The notes under the pieces: generated by a model
The model's input: only the letters and a program-made list of their open reading frames with translations
The model's database searches: none
What the model was told of the DNA's origin: nothing
Origin: Edaphochlamys debaryana
Taxonomy: Eukaryota > Chlorophyta > Chlorophyceae > Chlamydomonadales
Assembly (NCBI GenBank): GCA_016858145.1
Contig: JAEHOE010000104.1
Span: forward strand, 248,001-312,000
Direction of reading: 5' to 3'
Length of the DNA: 64,000 nt
Translations under genes and position numbers: made by a program
Shown: piece after piece, positions 23,219-34,187 of the stretch
Position numbering within the stretch: position 1 is the first letter of the stretch
Layout of the letters: the number at the start of each line of letters is the position of its first letter

Positions 23219-24180
23219 CACCCCTGTGATGAAGTTTCAAAAATGCTCCGAACTGGGTGACGCTCCGGCCCCGTCCGGTTTCATTCCCGCCCCTCCCACC
23301 CACCCGCGGTGCGCCCCTCCCCGCCGGTGCAGGTCATCTCATGTTCCCATTGTGCGCGTGGGAGGTGGTAGCCACCAAATCGCAAACCCTGCGGCTAAGT
23401 CCAGCACGGCGTGCATAGCTGCTCCGACCCCGGACGGTGCGCAAGCAAGGCCTCGGTGCGCTTTGTTCTCCAGCCCTCCCCCGCCGGCCCACACGAACGT
23501 GCCAGGACCCACAGTACCTCCACCTACCTCCGCCGGCCCCCGCCCGGCAACGTATCGGCAACCCTGCTTCTCAGCCCCTTCACGGCACCCCCTCACCGGC
23601 CAAGGAATACTACAACTCCGGGGTGCAGACGTGCAGTGCAGCAGTTTGTTGGCCGTTGGCCGACCCGACGGATTGAATGCCTGTGTAGCGTAGCCCCCTG
23701 TGAACGGGGGCCGGGTTGATGGATGTTATGGCTGGCGGAGACCCCGGGTTGCTGTGCAAGGTGGCGAGGCTGTTAAAGAAGAGAGGGGCCGGCGGCCCGC
23801 AGCGACTGGGGACGGCCCCTCGGGGGACGGCCCCGGGGGAACAAGCTCCACTAGGTTCACTTGGCCAGAGTGTCGTGACCACACCCCATGCGTTTGCCAT
23901 GCCATGACCGCTCCTTACAAGGAGGGTCTTTATCAAGCAGCGGCCCAGGTCTGCGGCTTCATCGGCACGGTTGGGACTACGCTAGGCAGCTGACAGCACG
24001 TGGCAAGTAAGGGCAGCGAGGAGTGGCACAGCGAGCCGTTTGCGTGTAGAGCCAGATCGGCCCTTACATATGCAGTGCAAGTGCACGATGGCACGTACAG
24101 CTCCGAGCGACCGAGCCCCGAGTCACCGGGTGGCCATGGCCCTGAGTACAAAAGGACCCGCGAGGCAGGTAGCAAGGCAC

Positions 24181-24895
24181 GCTCGCGTGTCCGCGTAGGG
24201 GCGGGGCGGGGCAGTCGGGGCGTAGCGAGGAGAGGGCGGGGCGGAGCGGGGCACTCTTGTTTTAGGGTGCGGGGAAAGTGAGGCTGAAAGAGGCGGGAAG
24301 CAAGGTCAGGCACGGGCAGTGGGGCGCCGGGGGCATGCCGGGACGTGTTAGCCTAGGGCGGGGCAAGAGGAGGGAAGCAAGGTCAGGCACCTTGGCAGTC
24401 GGGCGCCGGGGACATGGCGGGGAGCGAGGGAGAAATCGAGGCGACGCGGGCTGCTGGGGCCGCGGGGATGCTGCTGCTCGCGGGGATGTCTTGCGGGCAC
24501 ACCACCACTCAGTAGCTGCAAGCCTCGGCGTCTTGCCTCAGCGGTCCAGCTTCTCGTATGGCATGTGGCCGAGCCGCGGGGTCGTGCGGCTGGTGCTTCG
24601 CCCGGACGGAGCCATCGCGTTGTGCGGCCAAGGGTCGCCGAGCCACACACACGCCGACATGGGCCATACTTAAGCCCAGGGACTCCTCCACATACATATC
24701 AACTTCCTGCGTATCCATTCAACCACTTCGAACCTGCCCCGAGCTCTTCCACTCAAGGTGCGCCTCGCGGGAAGATGGATGGCCAGTCGCGGGTCCGCAA
24801 CAGGCGCCAGTCGCTGCCACGGTACTGCACCTCATCTATCGCTTCTTAAACCTCTCGTCTTGTCCTTCGTTTCCGCAGACCACCAAAACTCCAAA
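24181..24895 (+). promoter_or_regulatory. ELIP copy 2 promoter and 5' UTR
   Basis: A GC-box block (GGGGCGGGGCGGGGC) starts near 24200. The conserved ELIP promoter core ends in GGGCCATACTTAAG at about 24661. The TATA position reads CATACATATC (24691–24700), a weak match. The UTR intron has its donor at 24758 and the exon resumes at 24879. Confidence 0.65.
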
Positions 24896-25735
24896 ATGCA
24901 GGCCACTATGATTGCCGGCTCTCGCCGCGTTTCCCTGGCTCGCGCTCCCCGCCGCGCGGCCTCCGTGCCTGTTCGCAGCACCATCGTGCGCGTGCAGACC
25001 GAGGTGAGCGGGTGTTGCGAGAAGCCTCGGGGACCTGTAGGACCGGCTGTGCTGTGTTTGGTCAGTCCCCTTCCCCTCCTGTGGCTTCCGCTGACTCCCC
25101 CGCTTCCCCGCTCCCCAGGTCGAGCCCGCTGCTCCCTCCACCTCCGCCCCTGAGGCCCCCAAGGGCTACGTCGCCACTGTGGGCGCCAATGGCGAGGTCA
25201 CCGGCCCCAGCGGCAGCCTGGACGTGCTGTCGCCCGTCCAGGAGGCCATCAACGGCCGTGCCGCCATGCTTGGCTTCGTGGCCGCTGTGCTGTCGGAGGC
25301 CCTGACGCACCAGGCTGTGTGGAGCCAGATCGCCGGCAGGTGAGAGATCTTGCTCTGGTTCCCTTTGATGGTCAGGGCGGCAGGGTGTTCGACCTGATAT
25401 TGTACCCTTTGGCGTTACCTGCCCTTGCTACTGTGTCGCGAGGCTGACCTGTCCGCCGCTACCCCTCTCTCGCCCTCCCCCTCCCCAGGTACGACGCCGC
25501 TGGTGAGCTGCTTGAGGCCCCCATCGGCCAGGCTTCCCTGCTGTTCGCCGCCGTGGTTGCCCTGACGACCATGGCCACGCTGGTCCCCAAGATGGTGTAC
25601 TCCGAGGAGGTGGACGCCCGCTCCTTCGGCCCCTTCACCCCCGGCCTCGAGAAGACCCTGGGGCGCGTTGCCCAGATGGGCTTCGCCGGCCTGCTGGTGG
25701 TCGAGCTGGTGCGCGGCTCGGCGCTGCTGGGCTAA
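24896..25735 (+). CDS. ELIP: Early light-induced protein, copy 2
   Basis: Exons 24896–25003, 25119–25339 and 25489–25735 give 191 residues, almost identical to copy 1: transit peptide, EAINGRAAMLGF helix 1, helix 2, EKTLGRVAQMGF helix 3. It differs near the C-terminus (VELVRGSALL instead of VELARGSALL). Silent markers (CTGTCGCCCGTCC in exon 2, GAGCTGCTTGAGG in exon 3) and intron 2 link it to copy 5. The protein should be thylakoid-located and photoprotective like the other copies. Confidence 0.93.
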
Positions 25736-26089
25736 GCAACTCCTGCTTCCTTCATTGCGGCTCGGTTTATCGTTGCATGTCGGACGGAGCGTAGGCCTGA
25801 CAAGGTCTTCTCCCTAGGTTAGCTCAGGTCAGATCTAAATCCAACACAGTGCAGGACGCATAGGCAGGACTCGTCAGCAAATATTGCGGATGTGTACAAG
25901 CTAGCCGGCTGTATGGCTGGCGCTGAGGTTGAAATGGCCGATTCGGCTATGTTGGTTGCATAGTGGGACCGTGGCTGGGAGAGAGCAGGTTTGACCCTGC
26001 AGTGCGAACAGAGAGTTGCGCTTGTGCCCCTGTGGCCGGCGCTAGGCTGGTATTCGTTGTGCGTGAGCGAGTGTGTCCGATGTTAAGAT

Positions 26090-26247
26090 ATGAGTGAGAG
26101 ACTGATTCTTTAGGAGCGACGTGAGAACGGGTGAAGGGGCTAGTCCCCTCGATTGTGGCACGCGCATTGTGTGCCCCATTCATTTCGTGCTCTTTCCCTT
26201 ACATTTCCATCTCCTCTTCCAACCAAGCAGCTTCAACCATTCTGTAA
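26090..26247 (+). promoter_or_regulatory. Conserved 3' UTR hairpins and TGTAA, ELIP copy 2
   Basis: AGGGGCTAGTCCCCT at 26135–26149, the GGCAC/GTGCC hairpin at 26157–26175, and TGTAA at 26243–26247, as in copy 1. Confidence 0.65.
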
Positions 26248-27944
26248 CACTTCTGGTTAATAAGTCCCATCCTGCTCCGAACTGGCTGACGCTCCGGCCC
26301 CGTCCGGTTCCAATCCAGCCCCTCCCACACTGCGCGGGTGTGACGGAGTAGGACCGCAAGAGGACTCTTGGGGATGCGGGCATAGCCCCCGCGCAGCACA
26401 CAAGCAGCAAGGCTATCTAGCACTACACGGAGCGGTACGCGCAGAAGATGTAGTCGGTGATGCGGCTGATAGCGGCTATGCTAGAGTAACCGGCATGCTG
26501 TTGCTGTTGACGACGTAGAGCTGCGCCGGTTACCCCTAGCAGGCTGCTACAGGCACTATGGGATACAGGCGCGAGTAGCACTTTCCTGAGCCGCTTGAAG
26601 AAGCCCCCAGCCGTGAAGCGTGCCAGTCCACTATGGTCATCATGCGCGAGCGCTCACCTGCAGGTGGTGGAGACGAAGAAGACGTGTCAGCTGCAGCCCT
26701 AACCGAGCGTTAAGTGCGGTGTGTGCAAAATGCGAGCTGGGGGAAAGAAGCCGGCTGCTGCGACTCTTGGGGATGGGCAACATTGCTACCTTACCGCAGC
26801 GCGCGGTTGGAGCCCGGTAAGCGCAAGCATGTAGATAATGAGGCGAGGTACAGTGCAGCAGTCAGAACATTTCAATAGCGCACGTTCGCCTCGACAGCTC
26901 CTTCCCTATACTCTCTCCACATCGGCCAAAGGACACAGAAGGCATGGGCCTCCGGGTCAGCAACCTCCGCTAGCGCCACCTGGCAAGAGTACCGTGGCCT
27001 CCCCATGCGTTCCTCCCGCCAAAGTATAACCCTAGACTTGCCTTCCATATGCAGCGGCCGACCCAGTTGCCTACGGCTTAGATGGCACGGATGGGCTTAG
27101 ATTGGCTCGCCCATGGCGCCCGCACTCCGAGGCACTACTTGTGCATCCAGAGCGAGCCGCTTGCGTGTAGAGCCAGATCAGCCATGACATAAAAATGCAA
27201 TGGGGGCCTCGGCAGTGCATTGAATGGAGATAGGACGAGAGGCGTGGCGTGAAGAATGGTGGACAAGATGGGTGTCAGCTTCCTCGAAGCTGGAAAAAGG
27301 GCTGAGCCCTGAAATGGCTGGGCAGCGGTATATGCGGGCAGGCCTGGTGCAAAGCGCGGGGCCGTGTGGCGCGCTCCGCGCGAAGCTTCGGGGGGGACAG
27401 GGGGCCGAGGATGGACGCGGGGCGAAACACATTTCCACGCCGACCGGCGGCAAAGTGTTGCCCGTACTTCCTCCTCGACGGATCTGAGTTGCAGAAAGTA
27501 AGATAGCAACATCGCGCTCGGTCCGGGCTTGGTCGGCGAGGTTTGACAGAAGTCGGCACCACAGCCATCCTCGCAACAGCCGCGCCCAAACTTGTCGGAA
27601 CTACCTCGCTCATAGCTTCAAAGTGTTCGGTATCTATCGAAACCATTGTCCGAAATGCTCTTTGGGCTATGGGTGCGAGCTGGTGCGACTTGGTTCCCAA
27701 CATGTTGAGTTTGCTGTAGGGTCGATAACTTTCCCTGCTCTTAATCACAAGCGATAGGGATAACGAAAGTTAAGCTTGTGGCATCGCGGGCTAGGCGTGA
27801 ATCGCATGTTTATGTGTGACGCAGGCCAGAGCCAGATCAGCCATGACATATAAATGCAATGGGGGCCTCGGCAGTGCATTGAATGGAGATGGGACGAGAG
27901 CCTGACGGCGGGGGCTCAGCCCAAAAAGGGACGTGTTAGCCTAG
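26248..27944. other. ELIP copy 2–3 spacer
   Basis: About 26780–27030 is homologous to 30060–30300 and 32850–33070, so it is part of the ancestral repeat unit. The stretch 26340–26780 is unique, with no recognisable gene. A 73-bp direct repeat (27169–27241 and 27828–27900) brackets 586 bp. A minus-strand open frame inside that insert has no recognisable motif. Confidence 0.6.
27169..27900. repeat. 73-bp direct repeat flanking a 586-bp insert
   Basis: The two copies (27169–27241, 27828–27900) differ at only about two positions and start AGAGCCAGATCAGCCATGAC. Sequence after the first copy continues homologous to other ELIP spacers, so the second copy is the added one. Confidence 0.8.
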
Positions 27945-28595
27945 GGCGGGGCGGGGTGGCCGGGTGGGGAAGTCGGGGCGTAGCGAGGAGGGGGCGGGGA
28001 CCGAGGCGGTCGGCTGTATGGTTCGGGAAGATGCGGGGTGAAAGAGGCGGGAAGCCAGGTGAGGCACGGGCAATGGGGCGCCGGGGACATGGCGGGGAGC
28101 GAGGGAGAAATCGAGGCGACGCGGGCTGCTGGGGCCGCGGGGATGCTGCTGCTCGCGGGGTTGTCTTGCGGGCACACCACCACTCAGAAGCTGCAAGCCT
28201 CGGCGTCTTGCCTCTGCGGTCCAGCTCCTCGTGTGGCATGTGGCCGAGCTGCGGGGTCGTGCGGCTGGTGCTTCGCGGGGTGGCCGAGCAGCGACGTGGC
28301 CCGGTCGGAGCCATCGCGCTGTGCGGCCAGGGGTTGCCGAGCCACACACACGCCGACATGGGCCATACTTAAGCCCAGGGACTCCCCCATTTTACATATC
28401 AGTTTCCTACGTATCCATTCAATCACTTCGTACCTGCCCCGAGCTCTTCCTCTCAAGGTGCGCCTCGCGGGAAGATGGATGGCCAGTCGCGGGTCCGCAA
28501 CAGTCGCCAGTCGCGGCCACCTTACTGCGCCTCATCTATCACTCCTTACACCTCCCGTCTTGCCCTTCGTATCCGCAGACCACCAAAACTCCAAA
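27945..28595 (+). promoter_or_regulatory. ELIP copy 3 promoter and 5' UTR
   Basis: A diverged GC-box block, then the conserved core with the 24-bp insertion at 28277–28300. The TATA position is TTTTACATATC near 28390. The UTR intron donor is at 28458 and the exon resumes at 28579. Confidence 0.65.
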
Positions 28596-29407
28596 ATGCA
28601 GGCCACTATGATTGCCGGCTCTCGCCGCGTTTCCCTGGCTCGCGCTCCCCGCCGCGCGGCCTCCGTGCCTGTTCGCAGCACCATCGTGCGCGTGCAGACC
28701 GAGGTGAGCGGGTGTTGCGAGAAGCCTCGGGGACTGTAGGACCGGCTGTGCTGTGTTTGGTCCGTCCCCTTCCCCTCCTGTGGCTTCTGCTGACTCCCCC
28801 GCTTCCCCGCTCCCCAGGTCGAGCCCGCTGCTCCCTCCACCTCCGCCCCTGAGGCCCCCAAGGGCTACGTCGCCACCGTGGGCGCCAATGGCGAGGTCAC
28901 CGGCCCCAGCGGCAGCCTGGACGTGCTGTCCCCCGTCCAGGAGGCCATCAACGGCCGTGCCGCCATGCTTGGCTTCGTGGCCGCTGTGCTGTCGGAGGCC
29001 CTGACGCACCAGGCCGTGTGGAGCCAGATCGCCGGCAGGTGAGATCCTGATATGGGCGGCTTTGGCTGTCATGGGATGATTTCTCTGCTTGTCCAAGGTT
29101 TCAGATTCAAGCGTGCCGGCCTGACATCTCCCCTACCCTTTCTGTCCTCCCCCTCCCCAGGTACGACGCCGCTGGTGAGCTTCTCGAGGCCCCCATCGGC
29201 CAGGCTTCCCTGCTGTTCGCCGCCGTGGTTGCCCTGACGACCATGGCCACGCTGGTCCCCAAGATGGTGTACTCTGAGGACGTGGACGCCCGCTCCTTCG
29301 GCCCCTTCACCCCCGGCCTCGAGAAGACCCTGGGGCGCGTTGCCCAGATGGGCTTCGCCGGCCTGCTGGTGGTCGAGCTGGTGCGCGGCTCGGCGCTGCT
29401 GGGCTAA
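28596..29407 (+). CDS. ELIP: Early light-induced protein, copy 3
   Basis: Exons 28596–28703, 28818–29038 and 29161–29407, 191 residues with the same transit peptide and three helices. It carries YSEDVDARS where the others have YSEEVDARS. Intron 2 (starting ATCCTGATATGGG after the donor) is of the class shared only with copy 4. The coding sequence is intact. The 3' flank has TGAAA where copies 1, 2 and 4 have the TGTAA signal. Confidence 0.93.
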
Positions 29408-29739
29408 GCAACTCCTGCTTCCTTCATTACGGCTCGGTTTATCGTTGCATGTCGGACGGAGTGTAGGCCTGATAAGGTCTCCTCCCTACGTTAGCTCAGG
29501 TCAGAACTTCATCATGTGCAGGACGCATCGGCAGAACTCGTTAGCAGATACTCATGAATGTGAGCAGATTGGACGGTTACCGGCCATATGTTTGTGCCTT
29601 GTTGGCCGATTAGGCCCCGTCGGTTGGATGGTAGGAGAGAGCAGGGTTAGCCTTGCTGCAACAGATCAAGAGAGGCGCTTGTGCCCCTGGGGCCGGCGCC
29701 AGGCAAGCAGTCGTTGTGAGCGTGTCCGGTGTTTGGAAA

Positions 29740-29905
29740 TGTGTGAGAGACTGATTCTTTAGGCGCGACGTGAGAACGGGTGAAGGGGCTAGTCCCCTCG
29801 ATTGTGGCACGCGTATTGCGTGCCCCATTTATTTCGTGCTCTTTCCATGACTTTCCATGATTTTCCATCTCCTCTTCCAATCAAGCAGCTCCTACCATTC
29901 TGAAA
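29740..29905 (+). promoter_or_regulatory. Conserved 3' UTR hairpins, ELIP copy 3, altered poly(A) signal
   Basis: AGGGGCTAGTCCCCT at 29784–29798. The second hairpin (29806–29824) reads GGCACGCGTATTGCGTGCC, a perfect 7-bp stem. The expected TGTAA is TGAAA at 29901–29905. Confidence 0.65.
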
Positions 29906-30765
29906 CACCTCTGGTGCGAACAAGTCCCCAAAATGTTCCGAGCTAGGTGACGCTCCGGCCCTGTCCGGTTCCAATCCCGCCCCTCCCATACTCCCGCAGT
30001 GCGCCTCTCCCCCATGATATGACGGATTGTTAGCGCAGGAGATCCGTTGGGGTGGGGTGACATTGCTACCCTACCGCAGCGCGCGGTTGGAGCCCGGCAC
30101 GCGCAAGCTTGCAGATAATGAGGCGAAGTGCAGTGCAGCAGTCAGAACATGCAAATAGAGCACGCCAGCCTTTGCAGCCCCTTCCCTACGCTCTCTCCAA
30201 ATCGGCTCAAGGACACAGGGGACCTGGGCCCCCGGGTGACCAACCTCCGCTAGCGCCACCTGGCAAGAGTACCGTGGCCTCCCCATGCGTTCCTCCAAGC
30301 AGCGGCCAGCCCAACTGTCTACGCTCTACGGCTAGACGTCTTCAACGTCACTCGGTGTGCTGGCAGCTGGGCCGTCCCTGGCGCCCGCACTCCAAGCCAT
30401 TTGCGCCGGGGCCCGGCGGTGATGGGGGAGAAAGTTGTGTGTAATGCTCGTGGCAAGTAAGAAGTGGCATCCAGAGCGCGCCATTTGCGTGTGACATGGC
30501 CCGACCGGCCATGACGCATGAGTGCAATGGGGTCGCCGGCGACTGTTAATGGAGATGAGCCGAGAGGCGTGGAATGGTGTGGTGAGCGGTGGGTTAGGAA
30601 TGATACGCTGGTGTTGGGGGCTGGAGGGAGGTTTCAGTACCGTGTAAGCATCAAGCAATGCAAGTGCAGGAGGGTACGTACAGCTCCGGCCCCCAGACAA
30701 AGGGTTGCCATGGGCACCGGGTGAAGTAGGAGGCGTGGCCCGTGAGGCAGGTAGCAAGGCACGCT

Positions 30766-31420
30766 CGCGTGTCCGCGTAGGGGCGGGGCGGGGCAGTCGG
30801 GGCGTAGCGAGGAGAGGGCGGGGCGGAGCGGGGCACTCTTGTTTTAGGGTGCGGGGAAAGTGAGGCTGAAAGAGGCGGGAAGCAAGGTCAGGCACGGGCA
30901 GTGGGGCGCCGGGGGCATGCCGGGGAGCGAGGGAGAAGTCGAGGCGACGCGGGCTGGGGGCGCGGGGATGCTGCAACTCGTGGGGATGTCTTGCGGGCAC
31001 ACCACCATCCAGTAGCTGCAAGCTTCGGCGACTCACCTCTGTGGTTCAGATCCTCGTGTGGCATGTGGCCGAGCTGCGGGGTCGTGCGGCTGGTGCTTCG
31101 CGGGGTGGCCGAGCAGCGACGTGGCCCGGCAGGAGCCATCGCGCTGTGCGGCCAGGGGTCGCCGAGCCACACACACGCCGACATGGGCCATACTTAAGCC
31201 CAGGGACTCCTCCACTTTATATATCAGTTTCCTACGTATCCATTCAATCCCTTCATACCTGCCCCGAGCTCTTCCACTCACGGTGCGCCTCGCGGGAAGA
31301 TGGATGGCCAGTCGCGGGTCCGCAACAGTCGCCAGTCGCTGCCACGGTACTGCGCCTCATCTATCGCTTCTTACACCTCTCGTCTTGCCCTTCGTATCCG
31401 CAGACCACCAAAACTCCAAA
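30766..31420 (+). promoter_or_regulatory. ELIP copy 4 promoter and 5' UTR
   Basis: A GC-box block, the conserved core with the 24-bp insertion, and a good TATA box, TATATAT, at 31218–31224. The UTR intron donor at 31283 has CACG|GT instead of CAAG|GT. The exon resumes at 31404. Confidence 0.7.
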
Positions 31421-32233
31421 ATGCAGGCCACTATGATTGCAGGCTCTCGCCGCGGTTCCCTGGCCCGCGCCCCCCGCCGCGCGGCCTCCGTGCCTGTTCG
31501 CAGCACCATCGTGCGCGTGCAGACCGAGGTGAGCGGGTGTTGCGTGAAGCCTCGGGGACCTGTAGGACCGGCTGTGCTGTGTTTGGTCCGTCCCCTTCCC
31601 CCGCTGTGGCTCCTGCTGACTCCCCCGCTTCCCCGCTCCCCAGGTCGAGCCCGCTGCTCCCTCCACCTCCGCCCCTGAGGCCCCCAAGGGCTACGTCGCC
31701 ACCGTGGGCGCGAACGGCGAGGTCACCGGCCCCAGCGGCAGCCTGGACGTGCTGTCCCCCGTCCAGGAGGCCATCAACGGCCGTGCCGCCATGCTTGGCT
31801 TCGTGGCCGCTGTGCTGTCGGAGGCCCTGACGCACCAGGCCGTGTGGAGCCAGATCGCCGGCAGGTGAGATCCTGATATGGGCGGCTTTGGCTGTCATGG
31901 GATGGCTTCTCTGCTTGTCAAGTCTCTTGTACGTAAGCGTGCCGGCCTGACGTCTCCCCTCCCTCTTCTGTCCTCCCCCTCCCCAGGTACGACGCTGCTG
32001 GTGAGCTTCTCGAGGCCCCCATCGGCCAGGCTTCCCTGCTGTTCGCCGCCGTGGTTGCCCTGACGACCATGGCCACGCTGGTCCCCAAGATGGTGTACTC
32101 TGAGGAGGTGGACGCCCGCTCCTTCGGCCCCTTCACCCCCGGCCTCGAGAAGACCCTGGGGCGCGTTGCCCAGATGGGCTTCGCCGGCCTGCTGGTGGTC
32201 GAGCTGGCGCGCGGCTCGGCACTGCTGGGCTAA
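31421..32233 (+). CDS. ELIP: Early light-induced protein, copy 4
   Basis: Exons 31421–31528, 31644–31864 and 31987–32233, 191 residues. The transit peptide differs at one site (SRRGSLARAP instead of SRRVSLARAP). The mature protein matches the other copies, with both LHC-type helices. Intron 2 is of the copy 3 class. The promoter is almost identical to that of copy 5. Confidence 0.93.
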
Positions 32234-32629
32234 GCAACTCCTGCTTCCTTCATTACGGCTCGGTTTATCGTTGCATGTCGGGCGGAGTGCAGGCCTGACA
32301 CGGTCTCCTCCCTAGGTGTAGCTCAGGTCAGAACTTCATCATGTGCAGGACGCATAGGCAGAACTCGTTAGCAGATACTCATGAATGTGAGCGGATTGGA
32401 CGGTTACCGGCCATATGTTTGTGCCTTGTTGGCCGATTAGGCCCTGTCGGTTGGATGGTAGGAGAGAGCAGGGTTAGCCTTGCTACAACAGATCGAGAGA
32501 GGTTTAAAGCAAAGCGCTATGCAGCGCAGAGCACAATGGCACGCTTGGCTCCGGACCGGATCGAGAGAGGTTGGCCACCGGGGCCGGCACTGGGCAAGCA
32601 TTCGTTGTGAGCGTGTACGTCTTTGGAGA

Positions 32630-32783
32630 TGTGTGAGAGACTGAATCTTTAGGAGCGACGTGAGAACGGGTGAAGGGGCTAGTCCCCTCGATTGTGGCAC
32701 GCGCATTGTGTGCCCCATTCATTTCGTGCTCTTTCCCTTACATTTCCATCTCCTCTTCCAACCAAGCAGCTTCTATTCTGTAA
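32630..32783 (+). promoter_or_regulatory. Conserved 3' UTR hairpins and TGTAA, ELIP copy 4
   Basis: AGGGGCTAGTCCCCT at 32674–32688, the GGCAC/GTGCC hairpin at 32696–32714, and TGTAA at 32779–32783. Confidence 0.65.
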
Positions 32784-33532
32784 CAACCCTGGTGTGATCA
32801 AGTGCCAACCTGCCCCGAACTGGGTGACGTTCCGGCCCGATGATTACCTCTCCGCGCCGCATGGTAAGCACCAGCATGCAAATGATGAGGTGAAGTACAG
32901 TGCAGCAGTCAGAACATGCAAACAGAGCACGCCAGCCTTTGCAGCCCCTTCCCTACGCTCTCTCCAAATCGGCTCAAGGACACAGGGGACCTGGGCCCCC
33001 GGGTGACCAACCTCCGCTAGCGCCACCTGGCAAGAGTACCGTGGCCTCCCCATGCGTTCCTCCAAGCAGCGGCCAGCCCGACTGTCTACGCTCTACGGCT
33101 AGACGTCTTCAACGTCACTCGGTGTGCTGGCAGCTGGGCCGTCCCTGGCGCCCGCACTCCAAGCCATTTGCGCCGGGGCCCGGCGGTGATGGGGGAGAAA
33201 GTTGTGTGTAATGCTCGTGGCAAGTAAGAAGTGGCATCCAGAGCGCGCCATTTGCGTGTGACATGGCCCGACCGGCCATGACGCATGAGTGCAATGGGGT
33301 CGCCGGCGACTGTTAATGGAGATGAGCCGAGAGGCGTGGAATGGTGTGGTGAGCGGTGGGTTAGGAATGATACGCTGGTGTTGGGGGCTGGAGGGAGGTT
33401 TCAGTACCGTGTAAGCATCAAGCAATGCAAGTGCAGGAGGGTACGTACAGCTCCGGCCCCCAGACAAAGGGTTGCCATGGGCACCGGGTGAAGTAGGAGG
33501 CGTGGCCCGTGAGGCAGGTAGCAAGGCACGCT

Positions 33533-34187
33533 CGCGTGTCCGCGTAGGGGCGGGGCGGGGCAGTCGGGGCGTAGCGAGGAGAGGGCGGGGCGGAGCGGGG
33601 CACTCTTGTTTTAGGGTGCGGGGAAAGTGAGGCTGAAAGAGGCGGGAAGCAAGGTCAGGCACGGGCAGTGGGGCGCCGGGGGCATGCTGGGGAGCGATGG
33701 AGAAGTCGAGGCGACGCGGGCTGGGGGCGCGGGGATGCTGCAACTCGTGGGGATGTCTTGCGGGCACACCACCATCCAGTAGCTGCAAGCTTCGGCGACT
33801 CACCTCTGTGGTTCAGATCCTCGTGTGGCATGTGGCCGAGCTGCGGGGTCGTGCGGCTGGTGCTTCGCGGGGTGGCCGAGCAGCGACGTGGCCCGGCAGG
33901 AGCCATCGCGCTGTGCGGCCAGGGGTCGCCGAGCCACACACACGCCGACATGGGCCATACTTAAGCCCAGGGACTCCCCAATTTTATATATCAGTTTCCT
34001 ACGTATCCATTCAATCCCTTCATACCTGCCCCGAGCTCTTCCACTCAAGGTGCGCCTCGCGGGAAGATGGATGGCCAGTCGCGGGTCCGCAACAGTCGCC
34101 AGTCGCTGCCACGGTACTGCGCCTCATCTATCGCTTCTTACACCTCTCGTCTTGCCCTTCGTATCCGCAGACCACCAAAACTCAAAA
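33533..34187 (+). promoter_or_regulatory. ELIP copy 5 promoter and 5' UTR
   Basis: Almost identical to the copy 4 promoter: GC-box block, 24-bp insertion, TATATA at 33985–33990, UTR intron donor at 34050, exon resuming at 34171. Confidence 0.7.

Larger units (their letters stand above)
30110..34170 (+). repeat. Near-identical 2767-bp duplicated unit (copies 4 and 5)
   Basis: About 30110–31420 and 32877–34187 align at a constant offset of 2767 bp with very few differences (for example one base in the CAGCCCAACTGTC segment at about 30310 versus 33077). This is the youngest duplication in the array. Confidence 0.85.

Noticed and set aside
24258..24266. Telomere-like TTTTAGGG in the ELIP promoters
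   Set aside because: Only a single unit per promoter, part of the duplicated block, so no telomeric repeat is present.
24278..24673. Open frames repeated in every ELIP promoter (ending HTHADMGHT) that look like a conserved protein
   Set aside because: They are conserved only because the promoter is duplicated. The frame length varies with the 24-bp insertion and other changes, and there is no recognisable domain or separate promoter.
27275..27748. 157-codon minus-strand open frame in the ELIP copy 2–3 spacer
   Set aside because: No domain is recognised, no homologous frame exists in other spacers, and it lies inside a 586-bp insert. It may be chance in GC-rich DNA.
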